From NCBI RefSeq assembly GCF_017086405.1, contig NZ_CP070973.1:2946739-3010738 (forward strand): 64,000 nucleotides of DNA, written 5' to 3'. Below are positions 1 through 11,290 of the stretch, piece after piece. The DNA is from Mycobacterium gordonae (GTDB lineage: Bacteria > Actinomycetota > Actinomycetes > Mycobacteriales > Mycobacteriaceae). Every line of letters begins with the position of its first letter. Within the stretch, counting starts at the first letter, position 1. The notes beneath the pieces are model-generated. The model made no database searches. It was not told where the DNA came from and saw only the letters and a list, made by a program, of their open reading frames with translations. Both the position numbers and the translations under genes were made by a program.

Positions 1-136
1 CAGGGCCGATACCCGAGGCGGAGGGCAGTATCTGTCCCAGCGGCGACAACACCTCATCGGCGTAGGTGGGGTAGTCGCCGAGTTGCCACATGGCCCGGTG
101 CGTGGTTGCCGGGGCTTCGCAGACGGAACTGGTCAT
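1..136 (-). CDS. SAM-dependent methyltransferase, N-terminal part (cut by window start)
   Basis: The gene reads leftward off the window; only the first 45 codons are present. The start is ATG at 136-134, preceded by AGGAG with suitable spacing. The visible residues align with the N-terminus of the complete methyltransferase at 784-1608, with about 22 of 35 identical over the shared THRAMW...LGDY...GIGP stretch, so the two are paralogues. Position and similarity match Mtb Rv1403c. The SAM motif itself lies outside the window. The gene is divergent from the MarR regulator at 284, which is probably its regulator. Substrate unknown. Confidence 0.8.
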   Translation of the reverse strand, partial: MTSSVCEAPATTHRAMWQLGDYPTYADEVLSPLGQILPSASGIGP

Positions 137-197
137 CGGATCTCCTGCGGTGTCGAAGTCGCCGCCGCTCCCCGCAAACAAATCCGTCAGCAACTAT

Positions 198-206
198 ATT
201 GGCAAG
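198..206 (-). promoter_or_regulatory. Shared upstream motif CTTGCCAAT, copy 1
   Basis: Read on the minus strand this 9-mer lies about 60 bases upstream of the partial methyltransferase start. A near-identical copy, CTTGCCTAT, lies upstream of the second methyltransferase at 1668-1676. TTGCC could serve as a -35 element. A shared promoter or activator site is inferred from the repetition only. Confidence 0.35.
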
Positions 207-224
207 CAACAATTAAGTTATTCC

Positions 225-245
225 ATTGTAGGAGGCTGTTACAAT
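225..245. promoter_or_regulatory. Candidate MarR operator, ATTGTA-N9-TACAAT
   Basis: This is a perfect 6-base inverted repeat with a 9-base spacer, in an AT-rich stretch between the divergent methyltransferase (start 136) and the MarR gene (start 284). Size and position fit an autoregulatory MarR site. The role is inferred. Confidence 0.5.
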
Positions 246-283
246 TTCTCTGCTCTAGCTAAGCACCGGGGAAGGGGGCTTCG

Positions 284-763
284 ATGGCACCAGAGAATGC
301 GACCACGGATTCGCTGGACATGATCACCGATTCGTTGTTGACGGCGTCAAGGCTGTTGGTCGGTATCTCGGCTAATTCTATTGCCGCGGTAGACGACACG
401 ATCACCATCCCGCAGTTCCGCACGCTGGTCATCTTGTCCAACCGCGGTCCGGTGAATCTGGCGACGTTGGCGACCCTGTTGGGTGTGCAGCCGTCGGCCA
501 CCGGCCGCATGGTCGATCGGCTGGTCAGCGCAGGACTGATCGACCGCATGCCGCACCCAACCTCCCGTCGCGAACTGCTTGCCACCCTCACCAAGCGCGG
601 CCGCGAAGTGGTCGCCAAGGTGACGGCCAACCGGCGTACCGAGATCGCACGCATCGTCGAGAAGATGCCCCCGGCCGAACGCCATGGGCTGGTCCGCGCG
701 CTCACCGCGTTCACCGCCGCCGGCGGCGAACCCGACGCTCACATCGAGTTGCTCGACATGTGA
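284..763 (+). CDS. MarR-family transcriptional regulator
   Basis: 159 residues, the usual size for MarR proteins. A winged helix-turn-helix lies at about residues 58-92 (LATLATLLGV, then GRMVDRLVSAGLIDR), followed by a wing with paired Arg residues, and helical ends that form the dimer interface. It sits between two paralogous methyltransferases on the opposite strand, the same arrangement as Mtb Rv1403c-Rv1404-Rv1405c. In Mtb, Rv1404 is reported as an acid-responsive MarR regulator controlling Rv1405c. GGGG precedes the ATG by a few bases. It probably represses both neighbours and itself through the palindrome at 225-245. Ligand unknown. Confidence 0.88.
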   Translation: MAPENATTDSLDMITDSLLTASRLLVGISANSIAAVDDTITIPQFRTLVILSNRGPVNLATLATLLGVQPSATGRMVDRLVSAGLIDRMPHPTSRRELLATLTKRGREVVAKVTANRRTEIARIVEKMPPAERHGLVRALTAFTAAGGEPDAHIELLDM

Positions 764-783
764 GCGCCGGACCGCTCCGGTTT

Positions 784-1608
784 TCACCGCTTGTGCGCGG
801 TGAGCAGCAGGTATTCCCATTCCATGGCGCCGTTGGACAGATATTCGTCGGCAAGCTCGACGAGCTGGGCGTCGAGTTCGGCGGCCAGTACCCCGTTGCG
901 CCCGATGTTCTCGTACGCCTCGATCGTCGGGCCGTAGTTGTTCTTGAAGTAGTCGTGGACGTCCTGGGCGGTGTCGAATCGCGTCACCTCGAGCAGCCCG
1001 CGCTGGGTCTCGACGTCGGCGACGCGGTCCCCGAGTAGCCCGGTGATGTAGGCCTCGCGTCCCCACAGGGCAGACGGGGGCAGGTCCGACGACAGGCTGG
1101 GCCGGTAGGGCCTGATAGTCGCCAGCATCCGGCCGAAGAAACCCTCCTGCGTCCAGCTGATCAGGCCGATCGTGCCGCCCGGGCGGCATACCCGGACCAA
1201 CTCGTCGGCGGCGCGCTGGTGGTCCGGGGCGAACATCACTCCGATCGCCGAGATCACCGCGTCGAATGTGTTGTCGTCGAACGGAAGTGCCTGGGCATTA
1301 GCCTCCTGGTACTGCAACTTCAGGCACTCCATGGACGCGCGCGCCTGCGAGCGCTGGAGCAGCTCCGGGGTGAGGTCGGTCGACGTGACGGTCGCGCCGG
1401 TCCTGGCCGCGGGTAGCGAGATGTTGCCCGACCCGGCGGCGACGTCGAGCACATGAACGCCCGGTCCGATACCAGCGGCGGCCACCAGCAGGGGTCCGAG
1501 CGGGGCCATCACTTCTTCGGCCATCAGCGCATAGTCGCCGAGGGCCCACATGGCCCGGTGGGTGGCCGCCAGCGTGTCGTCGGCGCGGATTGGGGTGTCG
1601 ATTGTCAT
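784..1608 (-). CDS. Class I SAM-dependent methyltransferase (Rv1405c-like)
   Basis: 274 residues with a Rossmann methyltransferase fold. SAM motif I is at about residues 53-62 (VLDVAAGSGN), the acidic ribose-binding position follows in STDLTP, and the post-motif region contains FDAVISAIGVMF. AAGGAG lies 7 bases before the ATG at 1608. It is convergent with the MarR gene: the MarR stop is at 763 and this stop is at 784. The family includes UbiE/ubiquinone-type and small-molecule methyltransferases; the substrate cannot be read from the sequence. In Mtb the orthologue is acid-induced and linked to virulence. Paralogue of the gene at 1-136. Confidence 0.85.
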   Translation of the reverse strand: MTIDTPIRADDTLAATHRAMWALGDYALMAEEVMAPLGPLLVAAAGIGPGVHVLDVAAGSGNISLPAARTGATVTSTDLTPELLQRSQARASMECLKLQYQEANAQALPFDDNTFDAVISAIGVMFAPDHQRAADELVRVCRPGGTIGLISWTQEGFFGRMLATIRPYRPSLSSDLPPSALWGREAYITGLLGDRVADVETQRGLLEVTRFDTAQDVHDYFKNNYGPTIEAYENIGRNGVLAAELDAQLVELADEYLSNGAMEWEYLLLTAHKR

Positions 1609-1667
1609 GGTGGGTCTCCTTGAAGTGGAGTGAAAGATGCTATTAGTAGCGTACGGACACAGTATGC

Positions 1668-1676
1668 ATAGGCAAG
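1668..1676 (-). promoter_or_regulatory. Shared upstream motif CTTGCCTAT, copy 2
   Basis: Minus-strand copy of the motif at 198-206, about 60 bases upstream of the methyltransferase start at 1608. TTGCCT followed after 16 bases by TACGCT could form a -35/-10 pair. An inverted repeat GCTA-N4-TAGC at 1639-1650 lies just downstream and could be an operator. Role inferred. Confidence 0.35.
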
Positions 1677-1743
1677 TTAGTAAGTCGCTGTGACTTCGCT
1701 GTCGGACTGTCGAGCGCTTCGGTTCAGCCTGAGTTCATAGACT

Positions 1744-2681
1744 GTGCCGGTGCGCCTCGTCTTCGCCGGTACCCCCGAACCCGCGTTGCCCGCTCTGCGC
1801 CGCCTCCTCGAGTCACCTCGGCACGAGGTGATCGCCGTGCTGACCCGGCCCGATGCCGCATCGGGGCGGCGCGGCACGCCGGAACCGTCGCCGGTAGCTC
1901 GAGAGGCGCTGGAGCGCGGCATCCCGGTATTGCGGCCGGAACGGCCCAACTCGCGGGAGTTCGTGGCCGAGCTGGCCGACCTGGCGCCGCAATGTTGCGC
2001 CGTGGTGGCCTACGGCGCACTTCTCGGGGATGCGCTGCTCGCGGTTCCCCCGTACGGCTGGGTCAACCTGCACTTCTCGCTCTTGCCTGCCTGGCGGGGC
2101 GCGGCGCCGGTCCAGGCCGCGATCGCCGCGGGTGACACCATCACCGGGGCCACCACCTTCCAGATCGAACCAAGCCTGGATTCCGGGCCGGTATACGGCA
2201 TCGTCACCGAGACCATCCGTCCGACCGATACGGCCGGCGATCTGCTGGCGCGACTGGCGACGTCGGGTGCGGAACTGCTGGCGGGCACCCTGGACGGCAT
2301 CGCGGACCAGGCATTGACGCCGCGTCCGCAACCCACCGAGGGAGTCAGCCTGGCGCCCAAGATCACCGTCGAGCAGGCCCGGGTGCGCTGGGACCTGCCG
2401 GCCCAAGTGGTCGAGCGACGGATCCGCTCCGTCACGCCGAACCCGGGCGCCTGGACGCTCATCGGCGCTATGCGAGTGAAAGTCGGCCCGGTGCAACTTG
2501 ATTCGACTGGACCCCAATCCCTTGAACCCGGTGAGATACGGATTGACCGCAAGAGCGTGTGGGTCGGTACGGCTTCCCAACCGGTCCGACTGGGCCAGGT
2601 GCAGCCCCCGGAAAGAAGGCGATGAACGCCGCCGACTGGACGCGGGGCGCTCGGCTCGACCCCGAGATTCGGGCGTCATGA
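1744..2681 (+). CDS. fmt: Methionyl-tRNA formyltransferase, with apparent 1-base frameshift near the 3' end
   Basis: Transfers a formyl group from 10-formyl-THF to initiator Met-tRNA. GTG start. The N-terminal domain begins [10 protein letters not shown] and contains the folate-enzyme signature region ([18 protein letters not shown], about residues 103-120) and an [11 protein letters not shown] stretch; the C-terminal OB-like domain follows. As given, the frame stops at 2625 after 293 residues. Adding one G near 2610-2612 restores the expected tail ([15 protein letters not shown]...) to a stop at 2679-2681. That gives 312 residues, the Mtb length as I recall it, and an ATGA overlap with rsmB. 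It is either a sequencing indel or a true loss of the last roughly 20 residues. Confidence 0.85.
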
Positions 2682-4090
2682 CCCAGGACCAGCCCTACCG
2701 CAAACGCCCCGACCGCAAACCCCAGAAGCCGCAGCACCGACCGCGGCGCAAACCGCTGGACCCCGCGCGCCGTGCCGCGTTCGACGCGCTGCGGGCCGTC
2801 AGCGAGCGCAATGCCTACGCGAACCTGGTGCTGCCCGCGCTGCTGCGCGAGCGCGGTATCAGCGGCCGCGATGCGGCTTTCGCCACCGAACTCACCTACG
2901 GAACGTGCCGCTGCGCCGGCCTGTTGGACGTCATCATCGGAGCCGCTGCCGGCCGCTCGCCGCAGACCATCGATCCGGTGTTGCTCGACCTGCTGCGGCT
3001 GGGCGCGTACCAAATGCTGCGCACCCGGGTGGACGCCCATGCCGCGGTGTCCACCACCGTCGACCAGGCGGGGATCGAATTCGATTCCGCGCGAGCCGGT
3101 TTCGTCAACGGTGTGTTGCGCACCATTTCGGCACGGGACGAGAAATCCTGGGTGGACGAGTTGGCGCCCCGCAACGACGCGGTCGGTTACGCGGCGTTCG
3201 CGCATGCCCATCCCCGCTGGATCGCGCAGGCCTTCGCCGATGCGCTGGGACCAGCGGCCGGTGAGCTGGACGCGGTGCTGGCCAGTGACGACCAACGGCC
3301 CCAGCTGCACCTCGCGGCCCGCCCCGGGGTGCTGACTGCCGCCGAACTCGCCGAGGCGGTGCAGGGCACGGTCGGGCGGTACTCGCCCTATGCGGTGTAC
3401 CTGCCCGGCGGGGACCCCGGGCAGCTGGAGCCGGTACGCGAGGCCCGCGCGCTGGTGCAGGACGAGGGCAGCCAGCTGGTGGCCCGGGCACTGACCCTGG
3501 CTGCCGTGGACGGCGACAACGGGCGCTGGCTGGACCTATGCGCCGGGCCTGGCGGGAAGACCGCACTGCTGGCCGCCCTCGGCGCGCAGTCCGGAGCCAC
3601 CGTGACCGCCGTGGAACCCGCCGGGCATCGGGCCGACCTGGTGGTGGAGAACACCCGCGGGCTGCCGGTCGAGGTGTTGCGGGTGGACGGTCGGGAAACC
3701 GGCCTGTCGGCGCAGTTCGACCGGGTGCTGGTCGACGTGCCCTGCACCGGACTGGGCGCGCTGCGTCGCAGGCCGGAGGCGCGCTGGCGGCGCCAGCCCT
3801 CCGACGTGCCCGCCCTGGCGCGACTGCAACGCGAGCTGCTGGCCGCCGCGATCTCGCTCACCCGACCCGGCGGCGTAGTGCTGTACGCGACCTGCTCGCC
3901 GCACCTTGCCGAGACGGTGGGAGTCGTCGCAGACGCGCTGCGCCGCCACCCGGTCGAGGCGCTGGACGCCCGGCCGCTGTTCGACCCGGTCGACGCGTTG
4001 GGCGGCGGCCCGTACGTGCAGTTGTGGCCGCACCGGCATGGCACCGACGCCATGTTCGCGGCTGCCCTGCGCCGGCTCCCGGAGAATTAG
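2678..4090 (+). CDS. rsmB: 16S rRNA m5C967 methyltransferase RsmB (Fmu)
   Basis: Methylates a cytosine of 16S rRNA. I chose ATG 2678 because it overlaps the restored fmt stop (ATGA), giving 470 residues; an upstream in-frame ATG at 2498 lies inside fmt. The N-terminal NusB-like RNA-binding domain spans about 30-160 ([21 protein letters not shown]). The SAM-binding motif [10 protein letters not shown] is at 286-295. Two cysteines typical of RNA m5C methyltransferases are present: C356 in VPCTGLG (catalytic) and C406 in YATCSP (release). The Lys/Arg-rich first 25 residues may bind RNA. Second gene of an fmt-rsmB-rpe-ribD cluster. Confidence 0.93.
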   Translation: MTQDQPYRKRPDRKPQKPQHRPRRKPLDPARRAAFDALRAVSERNAYANLVLPALLRERGISGRDAAFATELTYGTCRCAGLLDVIIGAAAGRSPQTIDPVLLDLLRLGAYQMLRTRVDAHAAVSTTVDQAGIEFDSARAGFVNGVLRTISARDEKSWVDELAPRNDAVGYAAFAHAHPRWIAQAFADALGPAAGELDAVLASDDQRPQLHLAARPGVLTAAELAEAVQGTVGRYSPYAVYLPGGDPGQLEPVREARALVQDEGSQLVARALTLAAVDGDNGRWLDLCAGPGGKTALLAALGAQSGATVTAVEPAGHRADLVVENTRGLPVEVLRVDGRETGLSAQFDRVLVDVPCTGLGALRRRPEARWRRQPSDVPALARLQRELLAAAISLTRPGGVVLYATCSPHLAETVGVVADALRRHPVEALDARPLFDPVDALGGGPYVQLWPHRHGTDAMFAAALRRLPEN

Positions 4091-4103
4091 TAGTCTGTCG
4101 CAC

Positions 4104-4795
4104 ATGTCTGGTACGGGGGGTCCGCTGATAGCGCCGTCGATCCTGGCGGCCGACTTCGCTCGGCTCGCCGACGAAGCCGCCGCAGTGCACGGGGCCGATT
4201 GGCTGCACGTCGACGTGATGGACGGCCATTTCGTGCCCAACCTGACGATCGGCCTGCCGGTGGTGGAGAGCTTGCTGGCGGCCAGCAGCATTCCGATGGA
4301 TTGCCACCTGATGATCGACAACCCGGACCGCTGGGCGCCGCCGTACGCCGAGGCCGGCGCCTACAACGTGACCTTCCACGCCGAGGCCACCGACAACCCG
4401 GTCGGGGTGGCGCGTGACATCCGCGCCGCCGGGGCCAAGGCTGGAATCAGCGTCAAGCCAGGTACCGCACTGGAGCCGTATCTGGAAATCCTGCCCCAAT
4501 TCGACACGCTGCTGATCATGTCCGTCGAGCCCGGTTTCGGCGGTCAGAGCTTCATCCCGGAGGTGCTGAGCAAGGTGCGCACGGTTCGCAAGCTGGTCGA
4601 CGCGGGGGAGCTGACGATCCTCGTCGAGATCGACGGCGGGATCAACCAGGACACCATCGAGCAGGCCGCTGAAGCCGGCGTCGACTGCTTCGTCGCGGGA
4701 TCATCGGTCTACGGCGCGCAGGATCCGGCAGCCGCGGTTCAAGGGCTCCGGCGACAGGCCAGTGCGGCGTCGCGTCATCTGGGCATCGCTCATGA
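4104..4795 (+). CDS. rpe: Ribulose-phosphate 3-epimerase, stop codon displaced by apparent frameshift
   Basis: Interconverts ribulose-5-P and xylulose-5-P in the pentose phosphate pathway. TIM-barrel landmarks: APSILAADF (10-18), [12 protein letters not shown] (35-46, with metal and catalytic Asp), CHLMI (67-71), SVEPGFGGQ and EIDGGIN. After HLG near 4784 the frame stays open to 5234 through ribD, which would add about 145 residues of out-of-frame ribD. One extra G in the GGG run at 4781-4783 would end the protein as HLGHRS with TGA at 4793-4795, about 230 residues, overlapping the ribD ATG as ATGA. I annotate that repaired end. A bifunctional fusion is very unlikely. Confidence 0.88.
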
Positions 4796-5823
4796 CCGGC
4801 CCGAACACTCCCGCGCAGGTCAAGAGCATCGAAGAGGCCATGAAACTGGCCATCGAGCACTCTTATCAGGTCAAAGGCACCACCTATCCGAATCCGCCGG
4901 TAGGCGCGGTGATCGTCGACCAGGAGGGCCGGGTTGTCGGCGTCGGCGCCACTCAGCCGGCCGGTGGCGACCACGCCGAGGTCATCGCGCTGCGCCGGGC
5001 CGGCGGTCTGGCCGCCGGTGGTATCGCGGTGATCACCATGGAGCCGTGCAACCACTACGGCAAGACACCGCCGTGCGTGAATGCCCTCATCGAGGCCCGG
5101 GTGGGCACGGTCATCTACGCCCTCAACGACCCGAACGGCATCGCGGGTGGCGGGGCCGGCCGGCTGACGGCGGCGGGACTGCAGGTGCGGTCGGGGATCA
5201 TGGCCGACCAGGTGGCGGCCGGCCCGCTGCGTGAGTGGCTGCACAAGCAGCGCACCGGCTTTCCGCATGTGACCTGGAAGTACGCGACCAGTATCGACGG
5301 CCGCAGCGCCGCGGCCGACGGATCGAGCCAGTGGATATCCAGCGAGGCGGCTCGCGCAGACTTGCACCGGCGCCGCGCGATCGCGGACGCGATCGTTGTC
5401 GGCACCGGCACCGTTCTCGCCGACAACCCCACGCTGACCGCCCGGCTGCCCGATGGCTCGCTGTCGTCACAGCAGCCGCTGCGGGTAGTGGTGGGCAGAC
5501 GCGAAATCCCGCCGGAAGCCAACGTCCTCAACGACGATTCACGGACCATGGTGATCCGCACCCGCGAGCCCGTCGACGTGCTCAGGGCGCTGTCGGACCG
5601 CACCGATGTCCTGCTGGAAGGTGGCCCCACGCTGGCCGGGGCCTTCCTGCGAGCTGGCGCGATCAACCGGATCCTGGCTTACGTCGCGCCGATCTTGCTC
5701 GGTGGTCCGGTGACCGCCGTCGACGACGTCGGGGTGTCCAGCATGGCGCATGCGCTGCGCTGGCAGTTCGACAGTGTCGAGCAGGTCGGACCGGACCTGC
5801 TGCTCAGCTTGGTCGCTCGCTAG
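4792..5823 (+). CDS. ribD: Bifunctional riboflavin deaminase/reductase RibD (RibG)
   Basis: Performs the second and third steps of riboflavin synthesis: deamination then NADPH-dependent reduction of the pyrimidine intermediate. ATG 4792 gives 343 residues; an in-frame ATG 30 bases upstream lacks homology support. The N-terminal deaminase has the zinc site H61-A-E63 with C86 and C95 ([11 protein letters not shown]). The C-terminal reductase begins near [13 protein letters not shown] and has the substrate region [10 protein letters not shown] and a nucleotide loop [12 protein letters not shown]. Its start overlaps the restored rpe stop. The 3' end overlaps the convergent efflux gene by 20 bases. 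Confidence 0.95.
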   Translation: MTGPNTPAQVKSIEEAMKLAIEHSYQVKGTTYPNPPVGAVIVDQEGRVVGVGATQPAGGDHAEVIALRRAGGLAAGGIAVITMEPCNHYGKTPPCVNALIEARVGTVIYALNDPNGIAGGGAGRLTAAGLQVRSGIMADQVAAGPLREWLHKQRTGFPHVTWKYATSIDGRSAAADGSSQWISSEAARADLHRRRAIADAIVVGTGTVLADNPTLTARLPDGSLSSQQPLRVVVGRREIPPEANVLNDDSRTMVIRTREPVDVLRALSDRTDVLLEGGPTLAGAFLRAGAINRILAYVAPILLGGPVTAVDDVGVSSMAHALRWQFDSVEQVGPDLLLSLVAR

Positions 5824-7444
5824 CGGTTTCGCTCACTACCGCGGACGGCGATTCGAGGGCCGGGGGCTCGGCGGCGTCCGGCTCGTCCGCGTGTTCGTGG
5901 CGACCGCCGATCAGCAGGCCGAGCAACGCACCCACCACACAGATGACGACGGTGACTTTGAAGATGTCGCCGTACATCAGCGCGAAAGCCTGCAGATACT
6001 GGTGTCCCTGGATGGTCACGCGTTCCAGCACGCTGGCATCGGGCGGGATGGTCGCCGAGAGGTGCGCCAGGTTCTGGTTGAACCGGTACAGCCCCCAGGC
6101 GCTCAGTGCCGCCACGCCGATCAGCATGCCGGTCATCCGGGCGACCACCACGGCGGCCGAGGCGATGCCGTGCTGAGCCGCGGGCACCACCCGCAGCGCC
6201 GCCGACGACAGCGGTCCGATCACCAGGCCGAGTCCCAGGCCCGCGACCAGCAGGTCGGTGTGCACTGCCGGCAGCATCAGCCCGAGGATGTCGTGCTTGC
6301 GCTGCATCAGGTCGCCGCGCCAGTACGAGATCAACCAATAGCCCGCGCCCGCGATCGACATCCCGACGAAAGCCACGACCCGGTCGCCGGCCCTGGTGGC
6401 GATCCACCCGCCGAGGACGGCGCCGATCGGTAGCGCGATCAGGAACCACAACAGCAGGCCCGCCGCCTGGTTCTGGTCCATCTGGAGCACGCCCTGGCCG
6501 AACAACTCCACATTCACCAGCGTCACCATCAGGGCGGCGCCGGCGCAGACCGAGGTGCCCAGCGCCGACAGGAACGGTCGGAAATGCACACCGGCCGGTT
6601 CGATGAGCCGGGTGCGTGCGAAACGCTCCCAAGCGAAGAACGCGAGCGCTGCGACGGCCGCGCCGATCACCAGGGGCAGGCCGTAGCTCGGCAACACCTG
6701 TTTGCCGTCGGGGTTGGGGTTGTACAGGCCGATCACGGCCAGGCCCAACGCGAGGGCCAGCAGCAGACCGCCGGTGATGTCGATCTTCTCGGGGGAGTCG
6801 CTGCGGTCGTGTGAGGGCAGGCTGAAGTGGATCATCACCATGGCGATCAGGGTCAACGGGACGTTGATCCAGAACACGTGTCGCCAGTCGTGGAACAGGA
6901 AGACGATGAAGATGCCGTACAGCGGACCCAGCACGCTGCCCAGTTCCTGTGCGGCCCCGATGCCGCCGAGGACCCCGGCGCGGTTACGCTCCGACCACAG
7001 GTCGGCGCCCAGCGCCAGCGTCACCGGCAACAGGGCGCCGCTGGCGATGCCCTGGATGGTGCGGCCCACGATCAGCACGTGAAAGGCCCGGTTCGGGTCC
7101 GGCGAGAGCAAGATGTAGTCGCCGGCCTCGATCGTCCAGTTGCCGATCTGCACCGACAGCGCGGTCACCACCGAGCCGACGATGAACATGAGCAGGCTGG
7201 CCTGCAGCACGAACTTGCGCCCGAACCGGTCGGAAGCGCGGCCCAGCAGCGGCATCGCGGCGATGTAGCCCAGCAGATACATCGTGACGATCCAGGTGAT
7301 CCGCTGCAGCTGGTTCACCGGGATGCCGACACTGCTCATGATGTCGCGCATGATCGTGACCACGACATAGGTGTCGAGGGCACCGAGCAGCACCGCCAGG
7401 CTGCCCGCACTGATCGCTATTCGGCGTCCCGTTTGCATGGCCAT
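5804..7444 (-). CDS. MFS efflux pump P55 (Rv1410c-like)
   Basis: Drug and triacylglycerol-linked exporter of the inner membrane, known in mycobacteria to work with lipoprotein LprG. 546 residues, DHA2-type with about 14 membrane spans. TM1 carries the LDTYVVV motif (Asp24); loop 2-3 has motif [11 protein letters not shown] (68-77); motif C-like [12 protein letters not shown] is present. Compared with Mtb P55 there seem to be about 14 extra residues after the third span (around [12 protein letters not shown]) and a longer C-terminal tail. ATG 7444 overlaps the lprG stop (TGATG), so the two are translationally coupled. Confidence 0.93.
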   Translation of the reverse strand: MAMQTGRRIAISAGSLAVLLGALDTYVVVTIMRDIMSSVGIPVNQLQRITWIVTMYLLGYIAAMPLLGRASDRFGRKFVLQASLLMFIVGSVVTALSVQIGNWTIEAGDYILLSPDPNRAFHVLIVGRTIQGIASGALLPVTLALGADLWSERNRAGVLGGIGAAQELGSVLGPLYGIFIVFLFHDWRHVFWINVPLTLIAMVMIHFSLPSHDRSDSPEKIDITGGLLLALALGLAVIGLYNPNPDGKQVLPSYGLPLVIGAAVAALAFFAWERFARTRLIEPAGVHFRPFLSALGTSVCAGAALMVTLVNVELFGQGVLQMDQNQAAGLLLWFLIALPIGAVLGGWIATRAGDRVVAFVGMSIAGAGYWLISYWRGDLMQRKHDILGLMLPAVHTDLLVAGLGLGLVIGPLSSAALRVVPAAQHGIASAAVVVARMTGMLIGVAALSAWGLYRFNQNLAHLSATIPPDASVLERVTIQGHQYLQAFALMYGDIFKVTVVICVVGALLGLLIGGRHEHADEPDAAEPPALESPSAVVSETASERPS

Positions 7445-8154
7445 CAGCTCAGCGGGGGCTTGGTGACCTGGACCTGCTGGCCCCAGTTGGACAAGGTCAT
7501 CTGCACCGAGTTTCCGGTGCCGCGCTCCAGCCTCGCTTGCACCAGCTGGTGATCACCACCGTCCTGGATCCAGATGGTCGTCGGCACCGGATCCGACGCG
7601 CTGAACGGCGGTGCGATCGCGTTCACCGCCTGGGCCGTGGTCTTCCCGGTGATCCGGACGGTGTTCTGCCCGTTGATGTTCTCGCGGCCGTCGGCCTTCG
7701 CCTCGCTGAAGTTGGCCAACACGTTGGCAACGCCTTTGTCCGCGCTCAGAATCTGCGAGGGGTCGTACACGTCAGAGGCCTTGCCGAAATCGCTCCACTT
7801 GTTCGGCGTGAGCGTGGCGTAGAGGATCCCGTCGATCACCACGAAGTCCGCGTCGATGTCTGAGCCGGCGAACGTCAGCTTGACGTTGCCCTTGGCGGCG
7901 GTGGGCTCGGTGTTGAGGTCGCCGGTGAGGGTCTTGATGGACAAGCCCGGAATCTTGCCGTTCACCGTCAACACGATGTGAGCGCTCTTGACGGCCTTGC
8001 TGGCCTCGGTGGCCTGGGCGACCAGCTGCTGGGTGGCCTTCGCGTCGGGAAGCGGCCCGCCGCTGTCCTTCTTTTTGATCGAGCACCCTGCGGCGAGCGT
8101 GATCGCGACGCTCAGCGCAGCGAGGACAGCCAGAAGACGGCGGGATTTTTGCAT
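7444..8154 (-). CDS. lprG: Lipoprotein LprG, lipid carrier
   Basis: Periplasmic lipoprotein that binds triacylated glycolipids (LAM, LM, PIM, TAG) and delivers them outward with P55. The signal peptide ends in lipobox LAAGC with Cys24. The mature domain is LppX/LprAFG-type, with [33 protein letters not shown] and a C-terminal QVTKPPLS. The ATG at 8154 gives 236 residues, the Mtb length; an ATG three codons upstream (8163) is also possible. No strong ribosome site is visible for either. First gene of the two-gene operon with P55, divergent from ribE. Confidence 0.93.
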   Translation of the reverse strand: MQKSRRLLAVLAALSVAITLAAGCSIKKKDSGGPLPDAKATQQLVAQATEASKAVKSAHIVLTVNGKIPGLSIKTLTGDLNTEPTAAKGNVKLTFAGSDIDADFVVIDGILYATLTPNKWSDFGKASDVYDPSQILSADKGVANVLANFSEAKADGRENINGQNTVRITGKTTAQAVNAIAPPFSASDPVPTTIWIQDGGDHQLVQARLERGTGNSVQMTLSNWGQQVQVTKPPLS

Positions 8155-8238
8155 ACCCTGCATCGTAGAGGGTGCCCCTGACCCGGCCGGGGAACCAGGC
8201 GGGTGCGGGGCCGCTCGGACACTCATTAACCTGGTGCG

Positions 8239-8844
8239 ATGTTCACTGGAATTGTCGAGGAACTCGGAGAGGTGACCGGCCGCGACGCGCTGGCTGACGC
8301 CGCGCGACTGATCATCCGCGGTCCGACCGTCACCTCCGATGCCGGTCACGGGGACTCGATCGCCGTCAACGGGGTCTGCCTGACGGTCGTCGACGTATTG
8401 CCGGACGGCCAGTTCAGCGCCGATGTCATGGCCGAGACACTTAACCGTTCGAACCTGGGTGAGCTCCGGCCGGGGAGCCGGGTGAACCTGGAGCGCGCCG
8501 CCGCCATCGACAGCCGGCTTGGTGGGCACATCGTGCAGGGCCATGTGGACGGCACCGGGGAGATCATCGCCCGCACCCCCTCCGAGCACTGGGAGGTGGT
8601 GCGTGTTGAGATGCCCGCCTCGGTGGCGCGTTACGTCGTGGAGAAGGGTTCGATCACCGTTGACGGGATTTCGCTGACCGTTTCCGGTCTGGGCGCCGAG
8701 CCCCGGGACTGGTTCGAGGTCTCGCTGATTCCGACCACCCGCGAGCTGACGACGTTGGGGTCCGCCCCGGTGGGCACCCAGGTAAATCTGGAAGTGGACG
8801 TGATCGCTAAATATGTGGAGCGCCTGTTGCGGGCCGGCAGCTGA
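8239..8844 (+). CDS. ribE: Riboflavin synthase, alpha subunit
   Basis: Makes riboflavin by dismutating two 6,7-dimethyl-8-ribityllumazine molecules. 201 residues in two lumazine-binding repeats: the first begins at [12 protein letters not shown] with GVCLTV near 47, the second starts near MFTG-like [14 protein letters not shown] with GISLTVSGL. The N-terminal MFTGIVE is diagnostic. It is called ribC in older Mtb annotation. Mtb has extra small genes (Rv1413, Rv1414) before ribA2; here only 89 bases separate it from ribBA. Confidence 0.95.
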   Translation: MFTGIVEELGEVTGRDALADAARLIIRGPTVTSDAGHGDSIAVNGVCLTVVDVLPDGQFSADVMAETLNRSNLGELRPGSRVNLERAAAIDSRLGGHIVQGHVDGTGEIIARTPSEHWEVVRVEMPASVARYVVEKGSITVDGISLTVSGLGAEPRDWFEVSLIPTTRELTTLGSAPVGTQVNLEVDVIAKYVERLLRAGS

Positions 8845-8933
8845 GGTGGGGGCCCCACACAGCAAGGAGGTAACAAACGCGGGCCTGCGGTGGTTCATAC
8901 TTGAGAGCAAAAGCAGGCAGGTGAGGACACGAG

Positions 8934-11154
<2,221 letters not shown>

Positions 11155-11240
11155 TACCGGGTCGGCTGCCGCGACACTGAAACCTTGCCCACGACACGCC
11201 GACGTTGATGTGTCTGACTTCAGTCTCGGCTGACTGGGGA

Positions 11241-11254
11241 GCCGGTAAACCGGC
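11241..11254. other. Small perfect hairpin GCCGGT-AA-ACCGGC
   Basis: A 6-base perfect inverted repeat in the 136-base gap before uvrC. There is no T-run after it, so it is not a typical terminator. The lprH and Rv1419 genes found here in Mtb are absent; nothing else is evident in the gap. Confidence 0.3.
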
Positions 11255-11290
11255 GTGAGTGTCGTCGCCGGGCACCACTAGCCTGGATGC

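Noticed and set aside
4104..5234. Rpe-RibD fusion or bifunctional epimerase
   Set aside because: The extension is the shadow frame of ribD and has no homology of its own; a one-base indel explains it better.
8845..8933. FMN riboswitch upstream of ribBA
   Set aside because: The 89-base gap is too short and shows no RFN-type multi-stem conservation; only ribosome-site-like sequences are visible.
11241..11254. Rho-independent terminator
   Set aside because: Short stem and no T-run; kept only as a small hairpin.
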